64,000 nt of DNA from Enterococcus rivorum (GTDB taxonomy: Bacteria > Bacillota > Bacilli > Lactobacillales > Enterococcaceae): assembly GCF_001742285.1 (NCBI RefSeq), contig NZ_MIEK01000023.1, positions 111,591-175,590 on the forward strand. Direction: 5' to 3'. Position numbers and translations under genes: made by a program. Below the pieces are notes generated by a model. That model was not told where the DNA came from. It searched no databases and was given only the letters and a program-made list of their open reading frames with translations. Positions 35,797-45,092 of the stretch are shown in pieces (within the stretch, counting starts at the first letter, position 1; each line of letters begins with the position of its first letter).

Positions 35797-35836
35797 GAAA
35801 TTATCTAGAATGATATTGAAACTGTTGTGAGTGTTT

Positions 35837-35870
35837 GCGAGGATAGGACGATTGTCCCGTCCTCGTTTTG
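35837..35870 (+). terminator. Terminator of greA
   Basis: GCGAGGATAGGAC, loop GATT, GTCCCGTCCTCG followed by TTTTGC: an 11-12 bp stem with a small internal bulge. Confidence 0.75.
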
Positions 35871-35974
35871 CTAGTAAAACTCAAAGTTAGGGCTAAAGTC
35901 CTATGGAAAAATGAGCCTTTAGAGACTAACATTAAGAATATAACATAGGTATACTTGTTGATAGAGAGAGGGGG

Positions 35975-36712
35975 ATGGAGATGAATAATCCATGGAGGTT
36001 TTTCATTGTAGTAGAAGCCATTCTATTTATTTTTGCACTATGGCAGATTTTACATAACCCAGGCCTGGCAGTTTTATTGGTAGTGGGTATTCTTAGTACT
36101 CTATACGTAAGCAAAAAAGTACATCGTAGTAACTTTAACAATTTTCAATTGGTTTTAGGTGTTATATTTATTGTTGTAAGTGTGATAAATAGCTCAGCTA
36201 TATGGATTATGTTGATTTTTGCGGTATTGTTTATTGGTATCAAAGGTGTAGAGATATCTGGCGTAGATATTACACAGCGAGCACCGTGGCGTAAAAAGCA
36301 AATGATTATGGTAGAAACATGTAACAAAGAACCAAAAAATGGCCGTCGATTTAAACGTCCTTGGTTTGCAAATGAAAGAATAGGAAGTAATATTTATGAA
36401 TGGGATGATATAAATATTGATATCCTTTCAGGGGATACGATCATTGACCTTGGAAACACCCTGCTTCCTAAAAATGATAGTATCATTATCATTCGCAAAG
36501 GCTTCGGTCGCACGAGAGTTTTAGTTCCTATGGGCGTTGCAGTTGTCTTAGAGCATTCCACTTTTTATGGAAATGTTCGTTTTGAAGATGAAAAATATCA
36601 CTTGAAAAATGAATCTTTAAAACTTTATAGTAATGATTTTGATACAAACAATCGTCGTTTGAAAATTATCACGAATTCTTTACTTGGAGATGTAGAGGTG
36701 ATTCGCGTATGA
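35975..36712 (+). CDS. liaF: LiaF-type membrane regulator
   Basis: 245 residues. Four N-terminal membrane helices in residues 5-95 (FFIVVEAILFIFALWQIL, LAVLLVVGILSTLYV, LVLGVIFIVVSVINS, IWIMLIFAVLFIGI) and a cytoplasmic C-terminal beta domain with repeated short strands (IDLGNTLLPKNDSIIIIRKG, VLVPMGVAVVLEHS). LiaF restrains LiaS in the envelope-stress system. Its stop overlaps the liaS start by 4 bp. GAGGGGGATGGAG precedes the ATG. Confidence 0.93.
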   Translation: MEMNNPWRFFIVVEAILFIFALWQILHNPGLAVLLVVGILSTLYVSKKVHRSNFNNFQLVLGVIFIVVSVINSSAIWIMLIFAVLFIGIKGVEISGVDITQRAPWRKKQMIMVETCNKEPKNGRRFKRPWFANERIGSNIYEWDDINIDILSGDTIIDLGNTLLPKNDSIIIIRKGFGRTRVLVPMGVAVVLEHSTFYGNVRFEDEKYHLKNESLKLYSNDFDTNNRRLKIITNSLLGDVEVIRV

Positions 36713-37812
36713 TTGGAAAAATATCTCGTCAAATGCTTGCCCTTTACGCATCATTAATTACTTTTATTGTAATGGTTGTTACTTTATTTTCTTACTTTTA
36801 TTCAATTAAACAAAAAAACTGGCTTATGGAATTGATTCAAAGGAAAGTATTTTACATTCCTTTGATCTTCCATATTTTAGTGATTTCTTTTTTTGTTGGG
36901 ATATTTACCTTTATCTTGCTTTCTATTGTACAAAAATCACAATATGGTAAAATTGAAGAAAAACTTCGTTTACTTGCTACCGGGAATTATGAAAGTCAAG
37001 CGATCAGAAAAGCTGTTTTTTATAATAATAGTGATCAATACATCGGTGAAGTAGACCAAGATATCGTATCAATTAGTCGTAAATTATTAGAAATGTCTAA
37101 AGAACTTCAATTATTGAATAGTCGCCCACAAATAATGGACGGTGAAACAAAAGAAGAGATTTTAGAGGGCGAAAGACATCGTTTGGCTAGAGAATTACAT
37201 GATTCCGTTAGTCAGCAGCTCTTTGCAGCAATGATGATGCTCTCTGCTTTGAATGAACAAGCGCAAAAAGGGGAAACACCAGAAATTTTTCGGAAGCAGC
37301 TTGCAATGGTTGCAGATATAATCAATGCATCACAATCTGAAATGCGGGCATTATTGTTACACTTAAGACCTGTAAGCCTGGAAGGAAAAAGCTTGCGTAA
37401 GGGGATTGAACAATTATTAAAAGAATTACAAACAAAAATCAAAATAGAGCTGACTTGGGATGTTGAAGATGTTCATTTGAATAGTAGTATTGAAGATCAT
37501 TTGTTCAGAATTGTTCAAGAGCTCCTTTCAAACACATTAAGACATGCGAAAGCAAAGGAGTTAGAGGTCTATTTACATCAGGTAGATAACAACGTTTTAA
37601 TGCGTTTAGTCGATGATGGTGTTGGTTTTGATATGAAGGAAAGTGAAAATAAAGCTGGAAGTTATGGCTTGAATAATATTCGTGAACGTGTTGCTGGAAT
37701 GGGTGGAACGATCAAAATTATTAGTTTTAAAGGTCAAGGAACGAGCGTAGAAATTAAAGTGCCTGTGATAAAGGAGGAGTTAGTGGATGATCAAAGTAAT
37801 CTTAGTGGATGA
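36709..37812 (+). CDS. liaS: LiaS-type sensor histidine kinase
   Basis: 367 residues. Two membrane helices (about 10-30 and 45-72) with a very short extracellular loop, an intramembrane-sensing design. A HAMP-like linker leads to the HisKA_3 helix with phosphoacceptor His164 in [12 protein letters not shown]. The ATPase domain has the N-box [15 protein letters not shown]1 [10 protein letters not shown] and G2 [15 protein letters not shown]. It senses cell-wall and membrane stress through LiaF and phosphorylates LiaR. The 3' end overlaps liaR by 26 bp. Confidence 0.95.
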   Translation: MIGKISRQMLALYASLITFIVMVVTLFSYFYSIKQKNWLMELIQRKVFYIPLIFHILVISFFVGIFTFILLSIVQKSQYGKIEEKLRLLATGNYESQAIRKAVFYNNSDQYIGEVDQDIVSISRKLLEMSKELQLLNSRPQIMDGETKEEILEGERHRLARELHDSVSQQLFAAMMMLSALNEQAQKGETPEIFRKQLAMVADIINASQSEMRALLLHLRPVSLEGKSLRKGIEQLLKELQTKIKIELTWDVEDVHLNSSIEDHLFRIVQELLSNTLRHAKAKELEVYLHQVDNNVLMRLVDDGVGFDMKESENKAGSYGLNNIRERVAGMGGTIKIISFKGQGTSVEIKVPVIKEELVDDQSNLSG

Positions 37813-38419
37813 TCATGAAATGGTTCGGTTAGGGGTTTCATCTTATTTATCTATTCAAGATGACATTGAGGTAGTAGGGGAAGCTGAAAATGGTCGGATT
37901 GGGTACGAAAAAGCATTGGAAATAAGACCAGATGTTATTTTGATGGATTTAGTCATGGACGAGATGGATGGGATTGAATCAACTAAATTAATTCTAAAAG
38001 AATGGCCAGAAGCAAGGATTATTATCGTAACAAGCTTTATCGATGATGAGAAAGTTTATCCAGCAATTGAAGCTGGCGCAGCGGGGTATTTATTAAAGAC
38101 ATCTACTGCTCATGAAATCGCTAATGCAATCCGAGCTACTTATAAAGGCGAACGAGTGCTAGAACCAGAAGTAACGACTAAAATGATGGAGCGCTTAACT
38201 AAGAAACAAGAACCTGTATTACATGAGGACTTAACAAATCGTGAACATGAAATTTTAATGCTGATTGCTCAAGGAAGAAGTAATCAAGAAATTGCGGATG
38301 AATTATTTATCACATTGAAAACTGTAAAAACACATGTTTCTAACATTCTTGCTAAGCTAGATGTAGAAGATCGAACACAAGCAACCATCTACGCCTTTCA
38401 ACATGGACTAGCCAAATAA
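37787..38419 (+). CDS. liaR: LiaR-type response regulator
   Basis: 210 residues. Receiver domain with Asp54 ([13 protein letters not shown]) and late Lys ([11 protein letters not shown]), then a LuxR/NarL helix-turn-helix ([35 protein letters not shown]). LiaR activates envelope-defence genes; mutations in this system are linked to daptomycin resistance in enterococci. AAGGAGGAG lies within the liaS end, 7 bp before the ATG. A terminator follows. Confidence 0.95.
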   Translation: MIKVILVDDHEMVRLGVSSYLSIQDDIEVVGEAENGRIGYEKALEIRPDVILMDLVMDEMDGIESTKLILKEWPEARIIIVTSFIDDEKVYPAIEAGAAGYLLKTSTAHEIANAIRATYKGERVLEPEVTTKMMERLTKKQEPVLHEDLTNREHEILMLIAQGRSNQEIADELFITLKTVKTHVSNILAKLDVEDRTQATIYAFQHGLAK

Positions 38420-38426
38420 GCTATTT

Positions 38427-38457
38427 AGCAATCACTTAACAGAGATTGCTTTTTTTA
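38427..38457 (+). terminator. Terminator of liaFSR
   Basis: AGCAATC, 10-nt loop, GATTGCT followed by TTTTTTT. Confidence 0.85.
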
Positions 38458-38502
38458 TAGGAAACGAAGTCCTTAGAAAGCTTGAAGAAAATCAGCTGCT
38501 TC

Positions 38503-38531
38503 TAGGCATACATAACTATATTTGGTATACT
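38503..38531 (+). promoter_or_regulatory. Promoter of ktrA
   Basis: TAGGCA (38503-38508), 17 bp, TATACT (38526-38531), ending 34 bp before the ktrA start codon. Confidence 0.6.
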
Positions 38532-38565
38532 TTTACTAAATGAAGACAGGAGACTATAAAAGAAA

Positions 38566-39231
38566 ATGAAGCAAAATTTTGTAATTATTGGTTTGGGACG
38601 ATTTGGTGGAAGTATTTGTCAAACATTAATGGAATCAGGACAAGAGGTTTTAGCAATTGACAGCAGCGAAGACCGAGTAAATGAATACATGAATATTGCA
38701 ACACATGCGGTTGTAGCAAATGCTCAAGATGAAATGACACTACGTTCGTTAGGTATTCGAAATTTTGATCATGTTGTCATTGCAATTGGAGAGGATATCC
38801 AAGCGAGTATTTTAGTGACTCTCATGGTTAAAGAAATGGGTGTGCCAAATGTTGTAGCTAAAGCAGTTAATGAATACCATGCAAGAGTGTTAGAAAAAAT
38901 TGGTGCGGATTTAGTCGTTCATCCTGAACGAGATATGGGCGTTAGAATTGCCCATAAATTAGTTTCACGAAATATTTTAGATTACATTGAATTATCCAAT
39001 AAGTTCTCTTTAGCTGAAGTTCACGTGTCAAATCCAAAGTTTTATGGGAAAACGTTAGGAGAATTAAATTTCAGACAAAAATATGGTTTGACAGTCGTTG
39101 CTATTCGACGTTCAAAAACAGAAGTTATTGCTTCTCCAGCAGCAGAAGAAATTGTGAGAGAAAATGATAATCTGTTAGTAATTGGCGAAACAGATGATGT
39201 TGATTTACTAGATGAGAAAATGAATGAGTAA
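38566..39231 (+). CDS. ktrA: Potassium uptake regulatory subunit KtrA (RCK)
   Basis: 221 residues. RCK_N Rossmann domain with FVIIGLGRFGGSICQTL and the acidic strand-end LAIDSSEDRV, then RCK_C from about 135 (FSLAEVHVSNPKFYGKTLGE, LLVIGETDDVDLL). It binds ATP/ADP and c-di-AMP-type ligands and gates a KtrB channel in the membrane. No ktrB is adjacent, so the channel gene is elsewhere, as in several Firmicutes. AGGAG precedes the ATG by 10 bp. Confidence 0.93.
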   Translation: MKQNFVIIGLGRFGGSICQTLMESGQEVLAIDSSEDRVNEYMNIATHAVVANAQDEMTLRSLGIRNFDHVVIAIGEDIQASILVTLMVKEMGVPNVVAKAVNEYHARVLEKIGADLVVHPERDMGVRIAHKLVSRNILDYIELSNKFSLAEVHVSNPKFYGKTLGELNFRQKYGLTVVAIRRSKTEVIASPAAEEIVRENDNLLVIGETDDVDLLDEKMNE

Positions 39232-39293
39232 GCACCAGATGCAATAAAATTTCTACTCTATGCTACAATAAAAATGGAGTAGGAGGAATACAA

Positions 39294-39605
39294 ATGAAAT
39301 TAATTATTACATCTAAAGCACAACAATGGTTTAAAGAAGAAGTAGGCGTATTACCTGAGAATGGGATTCGTTTTTATGGGAAAATCTATGGGAAAACAGA
39401 TGTACACGATGGATTCTCAATCGGAATGTCTGTGGAGTCGCCAAGCAATCCGTTAATCAAAGAAGTCCTAGACGGGATTCCTTATTTTATTGAAGAGACC
39501 GATGATTGGTTTTTTAAAGGATATGATTTGACTGTAGATTATGATGAAAAAACTTCGGAACCTAAATATATTTTTGAAAGAAATCAAGAAGATTTGGTAG
39601 AATAG
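39294..39605 (+). CDS. HesB-like (YneR-type) protein without cysteines
   Basis: 103 residues with the iron-sulfur biosynthesis HesB-like fold (AQQWFKEEVGVLPENGIRFY, DGIPYFIEETDDWFFKGYDL). True IscA/HesB carriers have three conserved Cys; none is present here, so it belongs to the cysteine-free subgroup common in Lactobacillales and probably does not carry clusters. TAGGAGG lies 8 bp before the ATG. Single gene with its own terminator. Function unknown. Confidence 0.85.
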   Translation: MKLIITSKAQQWFKEEVGVLPENGIRFYGKIYGKTDVHDGFSIGMSVESPSNPLIKEVLDGIPYFIEETDDWFFKGYDLTVDYDEKTSEPKYIFERNQEDLVE

Positions 39606-39620
39606 TAATACTGTATAAAG

Positions 39621-39670
39621 ATAGACTGGGCCTGTCAGGTAGTGTTTGATAGACTTAGTCTATTTTTTTG
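39621..39670 (+). terminator. Terminator after the HesB-like gene
   Basis: ATAGACT and AGTCTAT at the ends of a 43-bp hairpin region, followed by TTTTTTTG. Confidence 0.65.
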
Positions 39671-39701
39671 AAGATTGAAATAGGGGATTTTTATCTTATA
39701 T

Positions 39702-39717
39702 TGATACTCTAGTATCA
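39702..39717. promoter_or_regulatory. Palindrome overlapping the promoter of the GT2 gene
   Basis: TGATACT-CT-AGTATCA, perfect 7-bp arms. It lies 8 bp upstream of the -10, over the -35 region, a typical repressor position. The regulator is unknown. Confidence 0.5.
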
Positions 39718-39722
39718 GAATA

Positions 39723-39731
39723 TGATATAAT
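39723..39731 (+). promoter_or_regulatory. Extended -10 promoter of the GT2 gene
   Basis: TGA-TATAAT, 34 bp upstream of the start codon. The -35 region is occupied by the palindrome at 39702-39717. Confidence 0.55.
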
Positions 39732-39765
39732 CTTAAAAGAAGAAATAATTTGGAGGAATATATAT

Positions 39766-40698
39766 ATGTTGTCAATTGTCGTCCCTTGTTATAATGAAGA
39801 GGAATCGATTCCGTTATTTTTCAAGGAAGTCGAAAAAATTAGTGGTCAAATAAAGCAACGAGTAGAGTACATATTTATTAATGATGGATCAAAAGATCAG
39901 ACGTTAGATGTATTAAGAGCGTTACATAAAGAAAATCCTGAAAAGGTTCGCTATATTTCTTTTTCTCGAAACTTTGGGAAAGAAGCGGGACTATATGCAG
40001 GTTTAAAAGAAGCCAAAGGCGATTTTATCACGGTTATGGACGTTGATTTGCAAGACCCACCAGAGCTTTTACCTGAGATGATTGAAATGGTAGAAACGAG
40101 TGATCTAGATTGTGTTGGAACTAGGCGAGTTGATCGAGAAGGAGAACCAGCAATTCGAAGCTTCTTCGCAAGACTCTTTTACAAATTAGTGAACCGGATA
40201 GGTGAAACTGAAATGGTTGATGGAGCAAGAGATTTTCGGCTGATGACTCGACAAATGGTGGATGCTATCTTAGAATTGTCAGAATACAATCGTTTCTCTA
40301 AAGGGATATTTAGTTGGGTAGGGTTTAAAACGGAGTATTTACCTTATGAGAACAGGGAACGAATTGCTGGAGAAACGTCATGGTCCTTTTGGAGCTTGCT
40401 GAGCTACTCAATAGATGGAATTGTTAATTTTTCGGAAACACCTTTAAATTTTGCGTCTTACGTAGGGGCTTTTTCTTGTATAGGCTCAGTTATTGCGATG
40501 CTAGTGATCATTTTTAGAACGTTAGTTAAAGGAGATCCAACAAGTGGTTGGCCCTCTTTAGTTTGTATTTTTCTTTTTGTAGGCGGGCTACAGTTATTAT
40601 GTTTAGGAATCATCGGTAAATATATTGGTAAAATATTTATGGAAACCAAGAGACGCCCAATCTACATCGTGAAAGAAACAGACGCCGATCAAAAATAA
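39766..40698 (+). CDS. Polyprenyl-phosphate glycosyltransferase (GtrB/CsbB type)
   Basis: 310 residues. GT2 catalytic domain (LSIVVPCYNEEESIPLFF, IFINDGSKDQT, and the DXD-like VMDVDLQDPPELL) followed by two C-terminal membrane helices (about 232-252 and 265-290) and the tail IYIVKE. Members transfer glucose or GlcNAc to undecaprenyl phosphate on the cytoplasmic face for later modification of teichoic acids or other wall polymers. No flippase (GtrA) gene is next to it. Promoter with an operator-like palindrome upstream; convergent terminator downstream. Confidence 0.92.
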   Translation: MLSIVVPCYNEEESIPLFFKEVEKISGQIKQRVEYIFINDGSKDQTLDVLRALHKENPEKVRYISFSRNFGKEAGLYAGLKEAKGDFITVMDVDLQDPPELLPEMIEMVETSDLDCVGTRRVDREGEPAIRSFFARLFYKLVNRIGETEMVDGARDFRLMTRQMVDAILELSEYNRFSKGIFSWVGFKTEYLPYENRERIAGETSWSFWSLLSYSIDGIVNFSETPLNFASYVGAFSCIGSVIAMLVIIFRTLVKGDPTSGWPSLVCIFLFVGGLQLLCLGIIGKYIGKIFMETKRRPIYIVKETDADQK

Positions 40699-40700
40699 GA

Positions 40701-40743
40701 AATAAAGAGTACCTGAAAATAGTTTTTTCAGGTGCTCTTTATT
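40701..40743. terminator. Convergent bidirectional terminator
   Basis: AATAAAGAGTACCTGAAAA and TTTTCAGGTGCTCTTTATT form a 19-position stem with one mismatch between two converging genes. Confidence 0.85.
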
Positions 40744-40744
40744 A

Positions 40745-41707
40745 TTAATATCCTTTAGTTAATGACACTTGATTTTTTATTAAAGTACCCTCGCTAATAA
40801 AATTTTTTAAATTTGGTAGAAAAATAGTTGCTAATTTTGATCGGAATTGAGGCGTTAATCCTGAAAGGTGAGGTGTAACTAAAACATTAGGCATTTCCCA
40901 CAAAGGACTCTTCTTTGCTAGAGGCTCTTCTTCAAATACGTCTAAAGCAGCGAAAGAAATATGACCATTTTTTAGAGCGACTATTAAATCATTAGTCTTT
41001 ACAGTAGCTCCTCTTCCAACATTAATAAATACAGATTGTGGCTTAAACGCTAAAAATATTTGCTGGTTAAACAAATGATACGTTTGATCTGTTAAAGGTA
41101 AAATATTGACAATAATATCCATGTCTGGAATGATTTTAACCATATTTTTTTGTGAGTAACACTCTATAAATCCTTCGGTAGCATGTCCAGAGGTATTGAT
41201 GCCGTATGCTTTAATACCAAGCCCAGAGGAAGCTTTTCCTAGATGTTGTCCAATTTTTCCGGTTCCGACAATTAGCATTTTTTTGCCAGATAATTGGGAA
41301 TAAGGTGTATCAACTTGATGCCATTCTTTTTTCTCCTGATTAAGAATACTGGAACGGATACCACGAAATTCAGCTAAGAGGACACCTAATATGTGTTCGG
41401 TTATGGAGGTGCTATGAATGCCGCTAGCATTTGAAAGCAGAATCTGCTTTTTATTTATTTTCTTAAGGTCAAAATAATCGATTCCAGCTGAAGTGGCTTG
41501 AATCCATTGTAACTGACTGGCTGAAGATGCAAGTAAATCATCTATCAAGGATTTGTCATATCCTAATATAATATGAATAGCGTTTGCATCAAATGTTGTT
41601 TCATTGTTTCTGCCATCGATAATTTGATAATCAGGGGCGAGTCGCTGGATTTCTTTCATGTGATCTGCATTTAGATGCTCTTGAAGATAAATGATTGGTT
41701 TAGTCAT
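40745..41707 (-). CDS. D-2-hydroxyacid dehydrogenase family protein
   Basis: 320 residues. NAD-binding motif MLIVGTGKIGQHLGKASSG and the catalytic triad positions Arg (FINVGRGATV), Glu (VFEEEPLAKK) and His (VTPHLSG). The N-terminal substrate domain is divergent. Such enzymes reduce 2-oxo acids; the substrate cannot be told. It resembles the phosphoglycerate/2-ketogluconate reductase-like members common in lactic acid bacteria. AGGAGG lies 7 bp before the ATG. Single gene. Confidence 0.88.
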   Translation of the reverse strand: MTKPIIYLQEHLNADHMKEIQRLAPDYQIIDGRNNETTFDANAIHIILGYDKSLIDDLLASSASQLQWIQATSAGIDYFDLKKINKKQILLSNASGIHSTSITEHILGVLLAEFRGIRSSILNQEKKEWHQVDTPYSQLSGKKMLIVGTGKIGQHLGKASSGLGIKAYGINTSGHATEGFIECYSQKNMVKIIPDMDIIVNILPLTDQTYHLFNQQIFLAFKPQSVFINVGRGATVKTNDLIVALKNGHISFAALDVFEEEPLAKKSPLWEMPNVLVTPHLSGLTPQFRSKLATIFLPNLKNFISEGTLIKNQVSLTKGY

Positions 41708-41752
41708 GATGATTCCTCCTTAATAATTATTGTAGCAAAGAAACGAACGCTA

Positions 41753-41791
41753 ACAAAAAAAGATTGAATCACTGCTTGAGGATTCAATCTT
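41753..41791 (-). terminator. Terminator of ispG
   Basis: On the minus strand AAGATTGAATC, 10-nt loop, GATTCAATCTT, followed by TTTTTTG. Confidence 0.85.
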
Positions 41792-41797
41792 CGTGAA

Positions 41798-42889
41798 TTA
41801 GATTTCTTCACCGCGAGCATAAGCTGCTGCTAATAAATCAACTTCTTTTTTTAATTCTGCAACCATTATTTCCTCAGGAACAGTCCGGATGATTTTACCT
41901 TTTTTAAAGAGCATCCCTTTTCCGTTTCCGCCTGCAATACCAATATCTGCTTCGCGAGCTTCACCGGGACCATTTACGGCACAACCGAGAACCGCAACTT
42001 TGATAGGTGCTTTAATTTTGTCTATATATTCTTCAATTTCGTTTGCAATAGGAATTAGATCGATTTCAATTCTGCCACATGTTGGGCATGAAATAAGAGT
42101 TGCTGCATTACTAGCTAATCCGAAAGATTTTAAGACTTCTTTTGCGACTTTAATTTCCTCAACAGGATCGGCTGATAAAGAAACTCGGCAAGTATTTCCA
42201 ATACCTCTTGAAAGCAAGGCTCCCAACCCGGCTGCTGATTTAATCCCACCAGAGAATTTAGTTCCTGCTTCGGTAATACCTAAGTGTAAAGGATAATCGA
42301 ATGTTTGGGCTGCCAATGTGTAAGCCTCAATCGCTAATGAAACATCACTTGCTTTTAGAGAAACAATAATATCGCGGAAATCTAAATCTTCTAAAATTTT
42401 AATATGATCGACGGCACTCGCAACCATTGCTTCTGCAGTTGGATAACCGTATTTTTGTAAATGTTTTTTTTCCAAAGAACCAGCATTAACACCGATACGA
42501 ATAGGAATATTTTTCTCTTTACAAGCTGTAACCACTTTTTCAACCCGGTCTTTTCTACCAATGTTTCCTGGGTTGATTCGTATTTTGTCAACACCTTGTT
42601 CAATCGCTTTAAGAGCTAGACGATAATCAAAATGAATATCAGCAACTAAGGGAATAGAAATCTGGCGTTTAATATCACCAAGAGCATTAGCAGCAGCTTC
42701 ATCTGGAACCGCAACACGCACAATTTGACAACCAGCATCTTCTAAGCGTTTAATTTGTGCAACAGTGCTTTCGACATCATGGGTTTTGGTTGTACACATA
42801 CTTTGGATAAAGAGCTCATTTTTGCCGCCGATAACTAAGTTACCTACTTTTACAGGCTGTGTATTTTTACGATGAGTTATTTCTCCCAT
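41798..42889 (-). CDS. ispG: 4-hydroxy-3-methylbut-2-enyl diphosphate synthase IspG (GcpE)
   Basis: 363 residues, full length for the bacterial form. TIM-barrel part with [20 protein letters not shown] and [10 protein letters not shown], and the iron-sulfur part with the cluster cysteines in ISCPTCGR and [12 protein letters not shown]. It converts MEcPP to HMBPP in the methylerythritol phosphate pathway. Well-studied enterococci and other Lactobacillales make isoprenoids by mevalonate, so this gene is notable; no other MEP gene is in the window. AGGAGA precedes the ATG. Single gene. Confidence 0.95.
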   Translation of the reverse strand: MGEITHRKNTQPVKVGNLVIGGKNELFIQSMCTTKTHDVESTVAQIKRLEDAGCQIVRVAVPDEAAANALGDIKRQISIPLVADIHFDYRLALKAIEQGVDKIRINPGNIGRKDRVEKVVTACKEKNIPIRIGVNAGSLEKKHLQKYGYPTAEAMVASAVDHIKILEDLDFRDIIVSLKASDVSLAIEAYTLAAQTFDYPLHLGITEAGTKFSGGIKSAAGLGALLSRGIGNTCRVSLSADPVEEIKVAKEVLKSFGLASNAATLISCPTCGRIEIDLIPIANEIEEYIDKIKAPIKVAVLGCAVNGPGEAREADIGIAGGNGKGMLFKKGKIIRTVPEEIMVAELKKEVDLLAAAYARGEEI

Positions 42890-42916
42890 TTAGATCTCTC
42901 CTTTAATTTATCATTG

Positions 42917-42950
42917 GGAGTGGAAAAAAACTAAAATTTTATTCCGCTCT
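42917..42950. terminator. Hairpin upstream of ispG
   Basis: GAGTGGAA and TTCCGCTC pair (one G-T) around an A/T-rich loop. It probably ends the DUF1189 gene transcript on the minus strand. Confidence 0.45.
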
Positions 42951-43083
42951 CGCCAACAGTAATAAATAGTTAGTTACTAATCGCAACAGGATGTGTAAGT
43001 AAAAGGATACTCTATTTATTCGCTGTTACTCCCTATATATTAGCACATAAATCAGATTTAAATCAGTAAAAAAACCTTAAGAT

Positions 43084-43899
43084 TTACTTTGGTAAAGTTG
43101 GTAGATGTCGTACTTCATTTCGAGTAGCTAAGAAAAAGAATAATAGGCTGACCATAATAATTAAAAAACTGTCATCAAAAGAAGGGGTAAACCAACGGAT
43201 CGTACTACTTAGGATGATAGGTAAAGTTGTGCAATACGTGACAATTTTGAGACAATCTAGAAAACGTAGCGAATAAAACTTCATTTTACTGTAAAAACTA
43301 GCTCCTATAGCAATTAGAAGCAAGTTTATAATTAAGCTTAAGAAAACTGGATATAGAGAAATGGCAAAGACAATCAGCTTACTCCACCAAGGGATCCCTG
43401 TTTCATCTAGAAAATCTTTCAAGGATTGTTGATTGATTCCATCTAAAATCTCATTTGAGTATGGAATTTCAAATTGATCAGAGCCTAAAACAGCATCAGC
43501 AGCACTAGAACTGTTAAGGACGATTAAGAATTCATCTTTCAAAAAAGCAACGCCAAAAGCATTTCCGATTAAATCACCGCGGACATCGTTAACAGAACGT
43601 TTTCCTTGAGGATCAAATGTGAAGATTATTGAATTGGTTTGATAGATGAACCCTTCTGCATTTTTTGAAGTGACTAACTTTCCATCTTTGATTTCAAATT
43701 CAGGTAATTTTTTTGCGATTTCTTGCCCATCTTGTTTTATATCTTCAGCAATGGTGAACACCTGCTTTGTTACTGGAACTGCAAGAATGGCACTTAAAAA
43801 AAAGATATATATAATGACTTTCCAAAAAGACATTTTTTTCCCCTGATTAAGCTCTGGGATATTAATGATTGAAGATTTAAATAGAGTGAAATTATTCAT
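43084..43899 (-). CDS. DUF1189 membrane protein
   Basis: 271 residues from the ATG at 43899, preceded by TAGGAG; 22 upstream in-frame codons have no ribosome site. One N-terminal helix (VIIYIFFLSAILAVPVTKQV), an extracellular domain of about 120 residues (FEIKDGKLVTSKNAEGFIYQ), then four helices (LIVFAISLYPVFLSLIINL.., SFLIIMVSLLFFFLAT). DUF1189 proteins are common in Bacilli, often near maltodextrin genes, but of unknown function. Single gene divergent from sodA. Confidence 0.8.
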   Translation of the reverse strand: MNNFTLFKSSIINIPELNQGKKMSFWKVIIYIFFLSAILAVPVTKQVFTIAEDIKQDGQEIAKKLPEFEIKDGKLVTSKNAEGFIYQTNSIIFTFDPQGKRSVNDVRGDLIGNAFGVAFLKDEFLIVLNSSSAADAVLGSDQFEIPYSNEILDGINQQSLKDFLDETGIPWWSKLIVFAISLYPVFLSLIINLLLIAIGASFYSKMKFYSLRFLDCLKIVTYCTTLPIILSSTIRWFTPSFDDSFLIIMVSLLFFFLATRNEVRHLPTLPK

Positions 43900-44069
43900 T
43901 GTATAGTCTCCTAACTTGAAATTGAATACACTGGTCATTTTATAGGAGTTAAGAGAGAAAAACAAGTTGCTAGCTATTAATGTAAGCAGTTTTTTTGGAG
44001 ATTTTTGACAAGTCTGGTATCCTTATAGTTGTATGAAAGCTTTTAACTAATTTTTGGGAGGATTTTAAA

Positions 44070-44678
44070 ATGACTTACATTTTACCGGATTTACCTTATG
44101 CTTATGACGCGTTAGAACCTTACATTGATGTTGAAACAATGCATTTACACCATGATAAGCATCATAACACGTATGTGACAAATTTAAATGGGGCAATTGA
44201 GAAACACCCTGAACTAGGAACAAAAACTGTCGAAGAGTTGATTTCTGATATGGATGCTATTCCAGAAGATATTCGTACAGCGGTACGTAATAATGGTGGT
44301 GGACATGCAAACCATACATTTTTCTGGAATATTATGGCACCCAATGCTGGTGGTGCGCCTACTGGCGATATCAAAGCAGCAATTGATGCTACATTTGGAA
44401 GTTTTGAACAATTAAAAGAGGCTTTTAAAGTCGCAGCTACTGGTCGTTTTGGTTCAGGCTGGGCTTGGTTAGTAGTAAATGATGGCAAATTAGAAGTAGT
44501 ATCAACTGCCAACCAAGATTCTCCTTTAATGGAAGGGAAAACACCTGTTTTAGGACTAGATGTATGGGAACATGCGTATTACTTGAAATACAAAAATGTT
44601 CGTCCAGATTATATTGAAGCATTTTGGAATGTTGTTAACTGGAATAAAGTAAACGAGCATTTTGCAGCAGCTAAATAG
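44070..44678 (+). CDS. sodA: Superoxide dismutase, Mn/Fe type
   Basis: 202 residues. Metal ligands: His in [13 protein letters not shown], His in [11 protein letters not shown], and Asp/His in [18 protein letters not shown]. The [13 protein letters not shown] and GGAPTG motifs favour manganese. It disproportionates superoxide in the cytoplasm. GGGAGG lies 7 bp before the ATG. Single-gene unit with strong terminator. Confidence 0.98.
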   Translation: MTYILPDLPYAYDALEPYIDVETMHLHHDKHHNTYVTNLNGAIEKHPELGTKTVEELISDMDAIPEDIRTAVRNNGGGHANHTFFWNIMAPNAGGAPTGDIKAAIDATFGSFEQLKEAFKVAATGRFGSGWAWLVVNDGKLEVVSTANQDSPLMEGKTPVLGLDVWEHAYYLKYKNVRPDYIEAFWNVVNWNKVNEHFAAAK

Positions 44679-44685
44679 AAATACA

Positions 44686-44720
44686 AAAGATGGAGAGAAT
44701 ATCGCTTTCCATCTTTTTTT
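44686..44720 (+). terminator. Terminator of sodA
   Basis: AAAGATGGAGAG and GCTTTCCATCTTT, then TTTTTTTT. A further inverted copy of GCTTTCCATCTTTT follows at 44732-44749, so a larger alternative fold is possible. Confidence 0.85.
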
Positions 44721-45027
44721 TGCTTATAAATAAAAGATGGAAAGCGAAAAGTATCCATTTATCAAGTACGTTACTTCATTTTAAGAAGCAAATTGAAATG
44801 ATTTAAAGGGAAAATAAAAAAAATTATGTTTTGGAATGAAAATAATAATAATTTTGGTGATTTTTATACGAACATTTCTTATTTGCTGTTTTTTATTCTT
44901 CTAGTGTTGTTGCTGTTTTAGATTTAAATATTTTTAGCTTTTAAAAAGCAGCGGAAAGCAATTAAGGAATAACATAGCAAAGTGTAATGTGTTACTTAAC
45001 GAGACGATATTTGTTGGCTAAGATTGA
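44721..45027. other. A/T-rich gap before dapF
   Basis: No gene, riboswitch or repeat is supported. In particular no lysine-riboswitch-like G-rich core was seen in front of dapF. Confidence 0.4.
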
Positions 45028-45056
45028 TTGTTTTAACTCGCTATTTATGCCATACT
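45028..45056 (+). promoter_or_regulatory. Candidate promoter of dapF
   Basis: TTGTTT (45028-45033), 17 bp, TGC-CATACT (-10 at 45051-45056), ending 36 bp before the start codon. Confidence 0.5.
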
Positions 45057-45092
45057 TGATATAAAAAAGATAAGAAAAGAGGAATTAGTACA

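Noticed and set aside
41889..42296. 135-codon plus-strand frame
   Set aside because: It lies wholly antisense to the highly conserved ispG gene.
44721..45092. Lysine riboswitch before dapF
   Set aside because: The conserved G-rich L-box core was not found and no terminator hairpin lies in the leader.
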